Assembly: GCA_034432935.1 (NCBI GenBank)
Contig: DAOUBD010000024.1
Coordinates: forward strand, 57,693-121,692
Length of the DNA stretch: 64,000 nucleotides
Reading direction: 5' to 3'
Source of the DNA: DAOUAG01 sp034432935
GTDB taxonomy: Bacteria > Chloroflexota > Dehalococcoidia > SM23-28-2 > RBG-16-64-32
A program made the translations under genes and the position numbers. Below the pieces are notes generated by a model, which was given only the letters and a program-made list of their open reading frames with translations, did not search any database and was not told the DNA's origin. Numbering within the stretch: position 1 is the first letter of the stretch; every line of letters starts with the position of its first letter. This document shows, one piece after another, positions 1 to 12,270 of this stretch.

Positions 1-466
1 CATCCCGGTCTTCGGCTTTCTCTATCACCTGTTCGGCCTCATCCCGGTCCGCCGGTTCGAGGCCGATCTCTCCGCCCTGCGCAAGGCGCAACAAGCGCTG
101 AAGAGGGGCCACGTGCTGGGGATGTTCCCCGAAGGCACCCGCAGCGCCGGCCGCGGGCTGAAGGAGGGCCAACCGGGCACGGCCGTTATTGCCCTGAGGT
201 CAGGAGCGCCCATCCTGCCGGTAGCCATCTGGGGGACGGAGCACGTCAAACTGCCCCGTGACCTCTTCCGCCGCACCAGCATCAGCATCCGCGTCGGCGA
301 GCCCTACCAGCTCCCCCAGGCCAAGCGTCCCAGCAAGGAGGACGTGGCCCAGGCGACCGAGGAGATCATGCGCCGGATCGCAGCACTATTGCCTCCCCAG
401 TACCGCGGCGTCTACGGGGAGCCGGCGCCGGGGCAGGCGAGGACGCCGGTGGAGAGCGAGGCCTAA
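1..466 (+). CDS. plsC: 1-acyl-sn-glycerol-3-phosphate acyltransferase, C-terminal part (5' truncated by window)
   Basis: The frame is open from base 2 and ends with TAA at 464-466, so the start lies outside the window. The visible part carries the acyltransferase block GMFPEGTRS followed by the usual 'GxxxAxxxGAPILPVAIWG' region of the PlsC/LPLAT family. The HX4D catalytic motif would lie upstream, out of view. The enzyme acylates lysophosphatidic acid to phosphatidic acid at the inner face of the membrane. The next gene, ispH, starts 4 bases after the stop, so the two are probably co-transcribed. The family call is firm; the exact acyl acceptor is inferred. Confidence 0.85.
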   Translation, partial: IPVFGFLYHLFGLIPVRRFEADLSALRKAQQALKRGHVLGMFPEGTRSAGRGLKEGQPGTAVIALRSGAPILPVAIWGTEHVKLPRDLFRRTSISIRVGEPYQLPQAKRPSKEDVAQATEEIMRRIAALLPPQYRGVYGEPAPGQARTPVESEA

Positions 467-470
467 GACG

Positions 471-1337
471 ATGGAGATTCTGCTGGCCAAGGACATGGGG
501 TTCTGCTGGGGCGTCCGGCGGGCCATCGACATCATGGAGAAGGCCACCCGAGAGAAGGGCGAGATCATCAGCGTTGGCCCAATCGTTCACAACCCTCAGG
601 TAGTTGCCGACCTGGAGGCCAAGGGCATACGCACCGGCGTCAAACCCAAGGACGCTACGGTGCCCGTAGCCATCACTGCCCACGGCGCCGGGCCAGATGT
701 GCTGGAGGAGGTTAAGGCTACCGGCGCAGAGATCATCGATGGCACGTGCCCTATCGTCACCCGTTCTCAGCGCTGGGCCAAGAAGATGGCCGAATCTGGC
801 TTCACAGTGTTGGTATTCGGGGACCCGAACCACCGGGAGGTGAAGGGTGTGCTGGGCTGGGCCGGAAACAAGGGCATAGCGGTGAGGGATGGCGACCCGC
901 TGCCGAGGGACCTGCCCTCGCGCATCGCCGTGATCTCCCAGACCACCCAGAGCCCCCAGCGGTTCGCCGAATTCGTGGCGCAACTCATGCGGGAACGCGT
1001 CCAGGAGATCAGCGAACTGCGCCTCATCAACACCCTTTGCAACGTGACCTCCAGCCAGCAGGCGGCAGCGCGGGAGCTGGCTTCGGAGGTCGACCTTATG
1101 CTGGTGGTAGGCGGCAAGGCCAGCGCCAACACCAGACACCTGCTGGAAGTCTGCCAGGAGGAAGGGGTCACTGCCTTTCACATCGAGAGCGCCGCCGAGA
1201 TCCGGCCAGAATGGTTCGAGGGCGTGACCCGCGTGGGGATCACCGCAGGCGCGTCTACCCCGGACTCCGCAGTCGAGGCCGTAGTCGATCGGATCAGGGC
1301 CATCGATGCCGCGGTAGCGCCCACATCCCCCGCCTAG
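471..1337 (+). CDS. ispH: 4-hydroxy-3-methylbut-2-enyl diphosphate reductase (IspH/LytB)
   Basis: This is the last enzyme of the MEP isoprenoid pathway; it reduces HMBPP to IPP and DMAPP with a [4Fe-4S] cluster. The 288-residue product has the three cluster cysteines, C12 (FCWG), C93 (GTCP) and C190 (TLCN), and ends with the family's GASTPD motif. The ATG at 471 was chosen because translation from it begins MEILLAKDMGFCWGV, the normal IspH N-terminus. A longer frame reaching back to 258 overlaps plsC and has no family similarity before 471. Confidence 0.96.
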   Translation: MEILLAKDMGFCWGVRRAIDIMEKATREKGEIISVGPIVHNPQVVADLEAKGIRTGVKPKDATVPVAITAHGAGPDVLEEVKATGAEIIDGTCPIVTRSQRWAKKMAESGFTVLVFGDPNHREVKGVLGWAGNKGIAVRDGDPLPRDLPSRIAVISQTTQSPQRFAEFVAQLMRERVQEISELRLINTLCNVTSSQQAAARELASEVDLMLVVGGKASANTRHLLEVCQEEGVTAFHIESAAEIRPEWFEGVTRVGITAGASTPDSAVEAVVDRIRAIDAAVAPTSPA

Positions 1338-1420
1338 CGCCTATGACACCGGCGGCCGCGCTTTCATCGTTATTACAGCGGGATAACCGTAGAGTCCGGC
1401 GCTAGGAGGGGACCCACTTC

Positions 1421-3262
<1,842 letters not shown>

Positions 3263-3351
3263 GGAACTAGAGTGGGCACGCGGCTCATCCATAGACGATC
3301 TATATACCAACATAGACAGCGAATCGGCTTCACGAATATCCGCCGTTCCGG

Positions 3352-3409
3352 TATAATCCTAGCGCTATCTCGCACCCGGGTCCGAGGCGCAGCGCCGCCA
3401 CCCGGGCGC
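3352..3409 (+). promoter_or_regulatory. ppsA -10 box and 5' leader hairpin
   Basis: A TATAAT at 3352-3357 should start transcription near 3364, giving a leader of about 68 bases. Within it, CCCGGGT (3375-3381) can pair with ACCCGGG (3400-3406), with a GC extension outside and a GGCGC/GCGCC helix inside. The hairpin ends just before the GGAAGGAGAAGGAGG ribosome-binding stretch. No matching known riboswitch was recognised. The rest of the 3263-3431 gap shows nothing recognisable. Confidence 0.45.
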
Positions 3410-3431
3410 ACGGAAGGAGAAGGAGGTCCTC

Positions 3432-5759
3432 ATGAAACTGGTCGCCTGGTTCAATGAGGTCGACAAAGACGACGTCGGCCTCGTGGGCGGAAAAGGGGCC
3501 AACCTCGGCGAGCTCACAAAGGCTGGCATCCCGGTGCCCTCTGGCTTTGTGCTTACGTCCCACGCCTACTTTAGCTTTCTGGACCAGTCCGGCCTCCGCG
3601 GGGAGATTCAGTCCCGGCTCTCCTCTCTCGATATCAACGATAGCGCGCGGCTTCAACGGGCCGCGGCGGAGATTAGGGACATCATCACTGGCCGGCCCAT
3701 GCCATCGGAAACCGCCTCCCTCATCGCACGGTGCTACCGCGACATGGGGGGCGGGCCCGTAGCCGTGCGCTCCTCAGCCACAGCCGAAGACCTGGCAGAG
3801 GCCTCCTTCGCCGGGCAACAGAGCACGTATCTGAACGTCACGGGTGAGGAGGATGTAGTGCGCGCGGTGCAGGCCTGCTGGGCCAGCCTCTTCGAGGCCC
3901 GCGCCATCTTCTACCGTGCCCAGGGAGGCTTCGACCACCTCAAGGTCGGCATCGCCGTAGTAGTACAACACATGGTGCAGTCTCAGCGCTCGGGCGTCAT
4001 GTTCACCCTAGAGCCGGTTACCGGGGACCGCACCAAGTTAGTAATCGAGGCCATCCACGGCCTAGGCGAGGCAGTAGTATCCGGCGCGGTGACGCCGGAT
4101 CTTTATATTCTGGACAAGGAAAGCCTGCGCATCCTCGAGCGCAGGGTCGCCCACCAGGAGAGGGCCCTGGTCCGCAACCCTGACGCCGCGCCCGGCGAGG
4201 AGAACAACATATGGCAGACCCTGCCGCCCGATGTGGGCGGGGCGCAGAAGCTCACGGATGACGAGATCGTCACCATAGGCCAGCTCGGCAAGAGGGTCGA
4301 GAGCCACTATGGCAAGCCTCAGGACATCGAGTGGGCCTACGAAGACGGCAAGTTCTTCATCGTCCAGGCCAGGCCGGTGACGGTCCTCGGAGAGGCGGAG
4401 GAGCAGGCGGAGAACGAGCTCCTGGGCGAGAAGGCCCCGGTCCTCCTCGACGGATCACCTGCCAGCCCCGGAGTGGCCTTCGGGCCCGTCAAGATCGTCT
4501 TGAGCCCGGAGGCCATCGACCAGGTGCTGGATGGGGACATCCTGGTAGCTGAGATGACGACGCCGGACTTCGTACCGGCCATGAAGAGGGCCGCCGCCAT
4601 CGTCACCGACAAGGGGGGGCGTACCTGCCACGCCGCCATCGTCAGCCGCGAACTTGGCATCCCCTGCGTCGTCGGCACCGAACGGGCCACCCAGCTTCTC
4701 ACGCCCGGCCAGGAGGTCACCGTGGACGGCTCCCGGGGCCGCGTCTACGAGGGCCGCGCCGAAGTACGCCTGGCCTGGGCCGCCCAGGAGGCCGCCCGCC
4801 GGGCCCAGGCGGCTCACATCAAGACCCGCACCAAGGTTTATGTCAACCTGGCGGAGCCCGAGCTGGCAGAGCGCATGGCCCAGCGCAACGTCGACGGCGT
4901 CGGCCTACTGAGGGCCGAATTCATCGTCGCCGACCACATAAAGGAGCACCCCCGCCTATTCATCGACGAAGGCAGGCCTGAAGAGTTCATCCAGAAGCTG
5001 GCTGAAGGGCTCCGGGCCTTCGCCAAGGCCTTCTACCCGAGGCCCGTAGTCTACCGCACCACGGACTTCAAGACTAACGAGTACCGGAACCTCAAGGGCG
5101 GTGACCGGTATGAAGGCGAGGAGGAGAACCCCATGATCGGCTACCGGGGCGCCTCCCGTTACATCCGGGATGAAGAGGTGTTCCGCCTCGAGATCGAGGC
5201 CATAAAGCGGGTGAGGGCAGAGTTCCCCAACCTCTGGGTGATGATCCCCTTCGTGCGCACGCCGGCGGAGCTGGCGGCGGTCAAGGCGGTCATGGAACGC
5301 CACGGCCTTGCCCGCTCGCCTGACTTCAAGCTGTGGATGATGGCGGAGGTCCCTTCCAACGTCTTCCTTCTGGACCAGTTCATCGATGTCGGCATCGACG
5401 GCATCAGCATCGGCTCCAACGACCTGACGCAGCTCATCTTGGGCATCGACCGCGACAACTCCCGGTTCGCCACTGAGTTCGACGAGCGCAACGAGGCCGT
5501 CCTCAAGGCGTTGGAGATACTCATCAGAGGCGCCCGGCGGCGCGGGATCACCGTCTCCATCTGCGGCCAGGCGCCCAGCGACTACCCGGAGATCACCCAG
5601 AAGCTGGTGAGCTGGGGCATCACCTCCGTCTCCGTCAACCCGGACGTCATCGATAAGACGCGCGAGATCATCGCCAAGGCAGAGGCAGCGCTGGGCTCGG
5701 GCGAGGACGAGGGCAAAGGCACGGTGCCCGAGGCAGCCACGGTCACGCCATTCCCCTAA
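3432..5759 (+). CDS. ppsA: phosphoenolpyruvate synthase (pyruvate, water dikinase)
   Basis: The enzyme converts pyruvate and ATP to PEP, AMP and phosphate, the entry to gluconeogenesis. The 775-residue product has the N-terminal ATP-binding domain (LVGGKGANLGEL, AVRSSATAEDL). The swivelling phosphohistidine domain follows, with the GGRTCHAAIVSR motif (His400). The C-terminal PEP/pyruvate barrel carries SIGSNDLTQL and a catalytic-type CGQAP. E. coli PpsA has 792 residues, so this is full length. A very strong AAGGAGAAGGAGG lies before the start. Pyruvate phosphate dikinase is the alternative, but length and motif layout favour PpsA. Confidence 0.93.
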   Translation: MKLVAWFNEVDKDDVGLVGGKGANLGELTKAGIPVPSGFVLTSHAYFSFLDQSGLRGEIQSRLSSLDINDSARLQRAAAEIRDIITGRPMPSETASLIARCYRDMGGGPVAVRSSATAEDLAEASFAGQQSTYLNVTGEEDVVRAVQACWASLFEARAIFYRAQGGFDHLKVGIAVVVQHMVQSQRSGVMFTLEPVTGDRTKLVIEAIHGLGEAVVSGAVTPDLYILDKESLRILERRVAHQERALVRNPDAAPGEENNIWQTLPPDVGGAQKLTDDEIVTIGQLGKRVESHYGKPQDIEWAYEDGKFFIVQARPVTVLGEAEEQAENELLGEKAPVLLDGSPASPGVAFGPVKIVLSPEAIDQVLDGDILVAEMTTPDFVPAMKRAAAIVTDKGGRTCHAAIVSRELGIPCVVGTERATQLLTPGQEVTVDGSRGRVYEGRAEVRLAWAAQEAARRAQAAHIKTRTKVYVNLAEPELAERMAQRNVDGVGLLRAEFIVADHIKEHPRLFIDEGRPEEFIQKLAEGLRAFAKAFYPRPVVYRTTDFKTNEYRNLKGGDRYEGEEENPMIGYRGASRYIRDEEVFRLEIEAIKRVRAEFPNLWVMIPFVRTPAELAAVKAVMERHGLARSPDFKLWMMAEVPSNVFLLDQFIDVGIDGISIGSNDLTQLILGIDRDNSRFATEFDERNEAVLKALEILIRGARRRGITVSICGQAPSDYPEITQKLVSWGITSVSVNPDVIDKTREIIAKAEAALGSGEDEGKGTVPEAATVTPFP

Positions 5760-5818
5760 CCCAATCAACCCATATCGCCGCGCCTGCCACAGCTTTCCGG
5801 CCGAGTTGCCACATGGGT

Positions 5819-5824
5819 TAGAAT
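5819..5824 (+). promoter_or_regulatory. -10 box of dgt, 10 bases before ATG (leaderless start)
   Basis: TAGAAT followed by 10 bases and the ATG at 5835. Transcription would begin within a few bases of the start codon, leaving no room for a ribosome-binding site. No clear -35 was seen. Confidence 0.5.
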
Positions 5825-5834
5825 CGAGTTTGCC

Positions 5835-6884
5835 ATGGATCTGTCGCGGGTCCGTAAGAGCCTGGAAGACAAAGAACGCCTCCTATCGCCCTATGCCGCC
5901 CGCAGTTACGCCAGCCGCGGCCGGGAGACACCGGAGGAACCTTCGCCGGTCCGCACCGAGTTCCAGCGCGACCGTGACCGCATCATCCACAGCAAGGCCT
6001 TCCGGAGGCTTAAGCACAAGACGCAGGTCTTCATCGCCCCCGTTGGCGACCACTTCGTCACACGCTTGACCCACACCCTGGAGGTGGCCCAGATCGGGCG
6101 CACCATCGCCCGCGGCCTGAACCTGAACGAGGACCTCGCCGAAGCCATCGCCCTTGCCCACGATATCGGACACCCTCCCTTCGGCCACGCGGGGGAGCAA
6201 GCCCTGGCGGAGCTGGTACCGGAGGGGTTCCGTCACGCCGAGCAGAGCCTACGGGTGGTGGAGAAGCTGGAGCCCCTGAACCTGACATGGGAGGTGCGGG
6301 ACGGCATCGTCAACAGCTCCAAGGTTCGCGAGGACATCTTCGCCGAGGGATACGGCACTCCCAGCACCCTCGAGGGCCAGATCGTGAAGATCGCCGATGC
6401 TGTCGCCTACATCAACCACGACATCGCCGATGCGGTGCGCGCCGGCCTGATCAGGGAAGAGGACCTGCCGGCGGAGGTCTCGCGCACCCTGGGACGCAGC
6501 CACGCCCAACGCGTCAACACCCTGGTGTGCGACATCATCGAACACTCCTGGGCCGCCACGGGCGAGCTGGGCAGCGCCCTGTCTGCCAGCGAAATCCGCA
6601 TCGGCATGAGCGACCGCGTAGCTGCGGCCGCCAACACCCTGCGGGAGTTCATGTTCCAGCGGGTGTACCTGTGGGAAGGCAGGCGAGAAGAGGCAGAGCG
6701 GGCCAAGGAGGTGGTCCGGTTGCTCTACCGCCACTACCTGGCCCACCCGGAGGAGATCAGCAGCGATTTTGTCATCCCTTCGGATCCGCCGTGGCGCCGG
6801 GCCGCCGACTACGTTGCAGGCATGACGGACGGCTTCGCGCTGGACGTGGCCCGCAAGCTCGGCGCCAGCCAGGGTCCGCGCTAG
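5835..6884 (+). CDS. dgt: deoxyguanosinetriphosphate triphosphohydrolase-like HD protein
   Basis: An HD-domain phosphohydrolase that cleaves dNTPs to the nucleoside and triphosphate, controlling the dNTP pool. The 349-residue product has the N-terminal R-R-L-K-H-K-T-Q-V block. The metal site follows as H-T-L-E-V and the HD pair in ALAHDIGHPPFGHAGE, with a later D in IADAVAYINHD. It is the shorter, Dgt-like form. The gene precedes dnaG and rpoD in the same orientation, an arrangement known from Dehalococcoidia. The mRNA is probably leaderless (see the -10 at 5819). Confidence 0.92.
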   Translation: MDLSRVRKSLEDKERLLSPYAARSYASRGRETPEEPSPVRTEFQRDRDRIIHSKAFRRLKHKTQVFIAPVGDHFVTRLTHTLEVAQIGRTIARGLNLNEDLAEAIALAHDIGHPPFGHAGEQALAELVPEGFRHAEQSLRVVEKLEPLNLTWEVRDGIVNSSKVREDIFAEGYGTPSTLEGQIVKIADAVAYINHDIADAVRAGLIREEDLPAEVSRTLGRSHAQRVNTLVCDIIEHSWAATGELGSALSASEIRIGMSDRVAAAANTLREFMFQRVYLWEGRREEAERAKEVVRLLYRHYLAHPEEISSDFVIPSDPPWRRAADYVAGMTDGFALDVARKLGASQGPR

Positions 6885-6955
6885 GCGCTTCTCTCAACAT
6901 CGTGCGGACATCTTTGTGGTGCCACGGGCGCAACTTTCCCGAGGCTGAACTGTTT

Positions 6956-6961
6956 TATAAT
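6956..6961 (+). promoter_or_regulatory. -10 box upstream of dnaG-rpoD
   Basis: TATAAT preceded by TTT. It lies 91 bases before the dnaG ATG at 7053, so this operon, unlike dgt, would have a true leader. The leader holds a small TGCCCC/GGGGCA hairpin shortly before the start. Confidence 0.4.
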
Positions 6962-7052
6962 TGGAGTGTATCAGAGCCCTGCCCCCGTGCCTTTGCCAAC
7001 CCATGCTGAGCGTTGTGCCCCTCATGGTCGGGGCAGCGCGCGTATGTATTAG

Positions 7053-8934
7053 ATGAGCCAGATAGAAGAGATCAAGGCAAGACTGGACATAGTCGAGGTT
7101 ATAGGCCAGTACGTCCAACTGCATAAGGCAGGACGGGCATACAAGGCCCTTTGCCCCTTTCACAACGAACGTACCCCCTCGTTCGTGGTGTCCCCTGAGC
7201 GCCAGAGCTGGCACTGCTTTGGGGCCTGCGGCACCGGCGGCGACGTCATAACGTTCGTCATGCGCCGGGAGGGCTTGGAGTTCCCAGAGGCCTTACGCCT
7301 GCTGGCCCAACGGGCGGGCGTCACCCTGGCCCCTCGCGACGATCTCAGGGAGCGGCAGGACCGCCAGCGCGAGCGTCTATACGCCGCCAACGAGGCGGCG
7401 GCCCGCTTCTACCACGGGCAGCTGGAGGCCGGGGCCGGGCACCAGGCCCGCCAGTATCTGGAGAGCCGAGGCGTCGCGCCGGCCAGCGTGCGGGACTTCC
7501 TTCTCGGATACAGCCCCTTGGCCTGGGAAGCTCTCCTCAGCCACTTGCGGGAAGCCGGCTTCAGCGACGCCGAGCTGCTGGCTGCTGGCCTGGCGGTGGA
7601 GGGAGAAGTCGGTCTGCACGACCGGTTCCGCGGGCGCCTCATGTTCCCCATCCGCGACGCAAAAGGCAGGATCGTAGGCTTTGGCGGGAGATCACTGGAT
7701 GGAAGCCAGCCCAAGTACCTGAACACGCCCCAAACGGCCCTCTTCGATAAGGGGGGCATCCTGTATGCCCTGGACCGGGCCCAGGACGGCATACGCCGCG
7801 AGGGACGCGCTGTCATCGTCGAGGGTTACATGGACGCCATCGCAGCCCACGAGCATGGGTTCGACAACGTCGTCGCTGCCATGGGCACCGCCCTTACCGA
7901 ACGCCAAGTGCGCCTCCTCAAGCGCCTCACCGGCGTCGTGGTCCTGGCGCTGGACGCAGATGCTGCCGGAAGAGAGGCTGCCCTCCGGGGCCACGACGCC
8001 ATCCGCGAAACGCTGGACCCGGCCGACGGCGCAGTGCCCACAGTGAACTGGCGGGGCCTGGTGGGATACCAGTCCAACGCCGCCGTCCAACTCCACATCG
8101 CCGTACTGCCGGAGGGGCGCGACCCCGACGAAGTGATCCGTGGGGATCCCAGCCTCTGGCGGCAGCTTATCGAAACCTCCAAGCCAGTCCTGGACTATCG
8201 TCTGGAGGCCGCTGCCGCCGCCCGAGACATGTCGCATCCCCAGGAGCGGAGCCGCCTGGTGCAAGATTACCTGCCGCTGCTGGCCGAGGTGTCAGACCCC
8301 GTACTCCGGGCCCATTACATCCAGCGCCTGTCGCGCCTGGCCCAGGTGAGTGAGGCCGATCTGAGTGCCATGGCCCGGCGAGCCTGGATGAAGCGCCCGG
8401 CCAGGCCGCAGTCCATTTCGCCCGCGCCGGCGGCGCCCCAGGGTGACCCGCGGGAGGAGTTCCTCTTGGCCTTATTGCTACAGCGTCCCGAACTAAGGGA
8501 GGCAGCTCTCGAAGTGCCCGAAGACCTCCTGTGGGAGAGTGGGAACCGGCAGCTGCTTGCCGCATGGAAAACCAACGGCGAGTCAGAAGGCGTTAAGGAA
8601 GCCCTGCCAGTGGAACTGCAGGCCCACTTTGAGCGTCTATCTCAGCGGCGGCTTCCTGCATATGGCCCGAAGGAGGCGATGCAGGCTCTTGCGGACTGCC
8701 TCAGGCGCCTTGAACGGCGGCAGGTGGAGGCCGAGAAGCAAGCGCTGGCCGCTCTGCTGGCCGACCGGCAAGAGGAGTTGGGGCCAACCGCCCTGATACA
8801 AGCCATGGAAACTGGACCCGAGGACGAGCAGGCCAAAGAGATGGTCTCGCTCCAGATGCGAGACTTGGAGGCTGGACTTAAACTACACAGTAGAGAGAGG
8901 AGTAGCGGCGGCAGCACCGCCGGGACAAGGACCA

Positions 8935-8942
<8 letters not shown>
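7053..8942 (+). CDS. dnaG: DNA primase
   Basis: Synthesises RNA primers at the replication fork. The 629-residue product has the N-terminal zinc-binding domain ([11 protein letters not shown], then [11 protein letters not shown]). The RNA polymerase/TOPRIM core carries VIVEGYMDA and the metal-binding block [13 protein letters not shown]-terminal helicase-binding region follows, rich in Arg/Glu helices. Its last 8 bases overlap the start of rpoD, so the two are translated in a coupled way. This dnaG-rpoD pair is the classic macromolecular-synthesis operon without rpsU. Confidence 0.96.
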
Positions 8943-10503
<1,561 letters not shown>

Positions 10504-10545
10504 CGGCGGACCGCCTATCAGGCCGCCTTCTCCTGGCACGGACGC

Positions 10546-10986
10546 CTAGGGGTCCGGGGCGTCCTCCCCGACGTTTCGCGAGTACTGGATTATGTTCTCG
10601 TTAGGGGCGTAGCCCACCGTCTCCCAAAAGGGGATGGCCGGCGGGCTGCGCTTGTCCACGAGAGCGTAGATCCGCTTCGCGCCCCGCGCGATGAGCCGCC
10701 GCTCGATCTCCTGCACCAGCGCCCGGGCCACGCCCCTTCGCCGCCAGTCCATCCGGGTGGCCAGGCGCGCGATTTGCGCCCGCCAGCCGTCCCAGCCGCC
10801 GATCACCGTGCCGATGATCTCGCCGCCGGACTCCGCCACCAGAAAAAGATCAGGGGCGAAGGCGTGGAACACCTGTAGGTACTCTACCCGGTCGGGAAGG
10901 CCGGTATGACGGTCGATCCCCTCCCAGAGGCGGATGATGGCCTCGAAGTCCTCTGGCCTCGCCTCGCGTATGATGAACCCTGCCAC
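10546..10986 (-). CDS. GNAT-family N-acetyltransferase (RimI-like)
   Basis: A single 146-residue GNAT domain. The acetyl-CoA pyrophosphate-binding motif is seen as MDWRRRGVARALVQEIE, followed by the usual AxxxYxKxGF-like end (FWETVGYAPNE). The substrate is unknown; protein N-terminus, amino acid or antibiotic are all possible. The start is GTG at 10986, only 8 bases after a TAAAAT on the same strand, so the mRNA is probably leaderless. It converges with rpoD; the 42-base gap has a weak GGCGG/CCGCC inverted repeat. Confidence 0.8.
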   Translation of the reverse strand: MAGFIIREARPEDFEAIIRLWEGIDRHTGLPDRVEYLQVFHAFAPDLFLVAESGGEIIGTVIGGWDGWRAQIARLATRMDWRRRGVARALVQEIERRLIARGAKRIYALVDKRSPPAIPFWETVGYAPNENIIQYSRNVGEDAPDP

Positions 10987-10994
10987 GGCTACTG

Positions 10995-11000
10995 ATTTTA
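10995..11000 (-). promoter_or_regulatory. -10 box of the GNAT gene, 8 bases before GTG
   Basis: On the minus strand TAAAAT is followed by 8 bases and the GTG start at 10986, the spacing of a leaderless transcript. Confidence 0.4.
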
Positions 11001-11049
11001 ATAGGCAATGCCTGTTGCATGCACGAAGCCGGTTTGGTAGCCGGGCCGT

Positions 11050-11078
11050 TTGACTAACGCCGACCGTCCATCTAGCAT
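11050..11078 (+). promoter_or_regulatory. sigma-70 type promoter of the FmdB gene
   Basis: TTGACT (11050-11055), 17-base spacer, TAGCAT (11073-11078). The predicted start near 11085 gives a short leader containing GAAGGGGACGAG before the ATG at 11108. Confidence 0.55.
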
Positions 11079-11107
11079 CGTATATAGAAGGTATAGAAGG
11101 GGACGAG

Positions 11108-11341
11108 ATGCCGCTCTACGAATATATCTGCAAGCAGTGCAAGGCGCGGTTCGAGCAGCTTAGGCCGGCGAGCCGCATGGACGATCCCGCCACCTGCCCC
11201 AGCGGCCATACCTCCAGCATGCGTGTCCTCTCCATGTTTGCGGCCGTCAGCAAGGACGCTTCGGGCAACGTCAGCAGCGTAGGCGGCGGCGGGTGCGCAG
11301 GGTGCGCAGGCGGCAGTTGCGCCTCCTGCAGCATCAACTAG
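11108..11341 (+). CDS. FmdB-family zinc ribbon protein
   Basis: A 77-residue protein starting MPLYEYICKQC, the standard N-terminus of the FmdB/CxxC_CxxC_SSSS regulatory family. The first knuckle is CKQC; the second is reduced to a single Cys (CPSGH) rather than CxxC, so the zinc site may use His. The C-terminus is glycine- and cysteine-rich (CAGCAGG and CASC). Function in the family is not established; transcriptional or metabolic regulation is usually guessed. It has its own promoter. Confidence 0.85.
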   Translation: MPLYEYICKQCKARFEQLRPASRMDDPATCPSGHTSSMRVLSMFAAVSKDASGNVSSVGGGGCAGCAGGSCASCSIN

Positions 11342-11353
11342 TCGCGAAGTGTC

Positions 11354-12130
11354 CTAGTGCACGAAGCGGCGCCGCTCGGCGGGCCCGGGCCGCACTGCCG
11401 GCGGCTCCTCCGCGGCAGCCAGCGGCGGCCCCGGCAACGCCACCACGACATCCGTTAGTCGTGGGCGGCTGAGATAGAGGTAGACGGCAGAGACGGCGGC
11501 CATCAGCAGCGCCTCGCCTATCGTGGCAGCACCCAAGACCAGGGTAATCTTCTGCCAAAACGGCTCCGGAAACATCTGAATAAGATGATCGGAATTAGGG
11601 TCGAGCTGCCACAGGTCGTTCTGGAAGAAGAGAGTGTGGAATCGGGTCCAGGCAGCATCGAATCCAGTGACGGCCAGGAATCCGGCGGCCCCGATGATGG
11701 CAGTCGTAAGGAGGGCGGCGTAGAGACAAGCGGCGGCCAGGGCCCTCGGCGGCCAGAGCGCCAACATCGCCACGGCCAGCGTCAAGGCCAGCGCCACCGC
11801 CAATACTTGTACCCCGAAGACGGCCCGTACCAGGTCCCGGACATCAGACATGTGGGCGGTCTCGCGGGCGTTGAACAGCGGGACGGTGTGCCCGCCATCA
11901 TCTCGCACCCTGATGGCCAGCGGCCCGGGGTCGCTAGCTGTCAGATAGTGCCGGAGCTGGGCGTTGGCCCGCAGCAGCTCGCTCTCTGGGATGCCCGACG
12001 CCTGCGCCGCGCCGTAATTCCTGACCGAATAATCGTAGACCGCCTGCTCCGAGACTGCCGCCCTGATGTTGGTGGTGATCAGGGCGACCGGCACCGTCAG
12101 GATGAAGGCGCTTATGAGCAGCGAGCGCAA
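11354..12130 (-). CDS. DUF1461 / TIGR01906-type integral membrane protein
   Basis: A 258-residue membrane protein with about four hydrophobic segments: an N-terminal signal-anchor, about 100-120, 130-155 and 205-230. The family signature is present, with LFNARETAHMSDV between the first two segments and a late NDLWQLDP...MFPEPFW block. Function is unknown. The start is uncertain: the only in-frame candidate near the N-terminus is TTG at 12130, with GGGGAGG somewhat far upstream. A well-formed promoter lies at 12188-12216. Confidence 0.8.
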   Translation of the reverse strand: MRSLLISAFILTVPVALITTNIRAAVSEQAVYDYSVRNYGAAQASGIPESELLRANAQLRHYLTASDPGPLAIRVRDDGGHTVPLFNARETAHMSDVRDLVRAVFGVQVLAVALALTLAVAMLALWPPRALAAACLYAALLTTAIIGAAGFLAVTGFDAAWTRFHTLFFQNDLWQLDPNSDHLIQMFPEPFWQKITLVLGAATIGEALLMAAVSAVYLYLSRPRLTDVVVALPGPPLAAAEEPPAVRPGPAERRRFVH

Positions 12131-12187
12131 GGAGCCCAGACCAACCTCCCCTTTCCGTGGCGTTCTCCTACGGCAGCCCTTGTCCCC

Positions 12188-12216
12188 ATCGTAGGAAGGC
12201 GCCGCCCCCCTGTCAA
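12188..12216 (-). promoter_or_regulatory. sigma-70 type promoter for the DUF1461 gene
   Basis: On the minus strand TTGACA, 17-base spacer, TACGAT. Predicted transcription start near 12181, about 50 bases before the TTG start. It is back-to-back with the mazG region (TATCAT at 12234-12239 on plus). Confidence 0.6.
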
Positions 12217-12270
12217 CGGTTTGGGTAACCGGTTATCATGCCCTAGGAACCCGCCTGGAAAGGATCGATC

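Noticed and set aside
258..470. Longer ispH frame starting at 258
   Set aside because: It lies inside plsC and encodes low-complexity Ser/Pro/Arg sequence; the family N-terminus begins at 471.
366..1181. 271-codon minus-strand frame opposite ispH
   Set aside because: Typical shadow frame of a GC-rich gene; no family features.
1338..1420. glmS ribozyme/riboswitch
   Set aside because: The 83-base gap is too short for a glmS ribozyme and lacks its conserved core.
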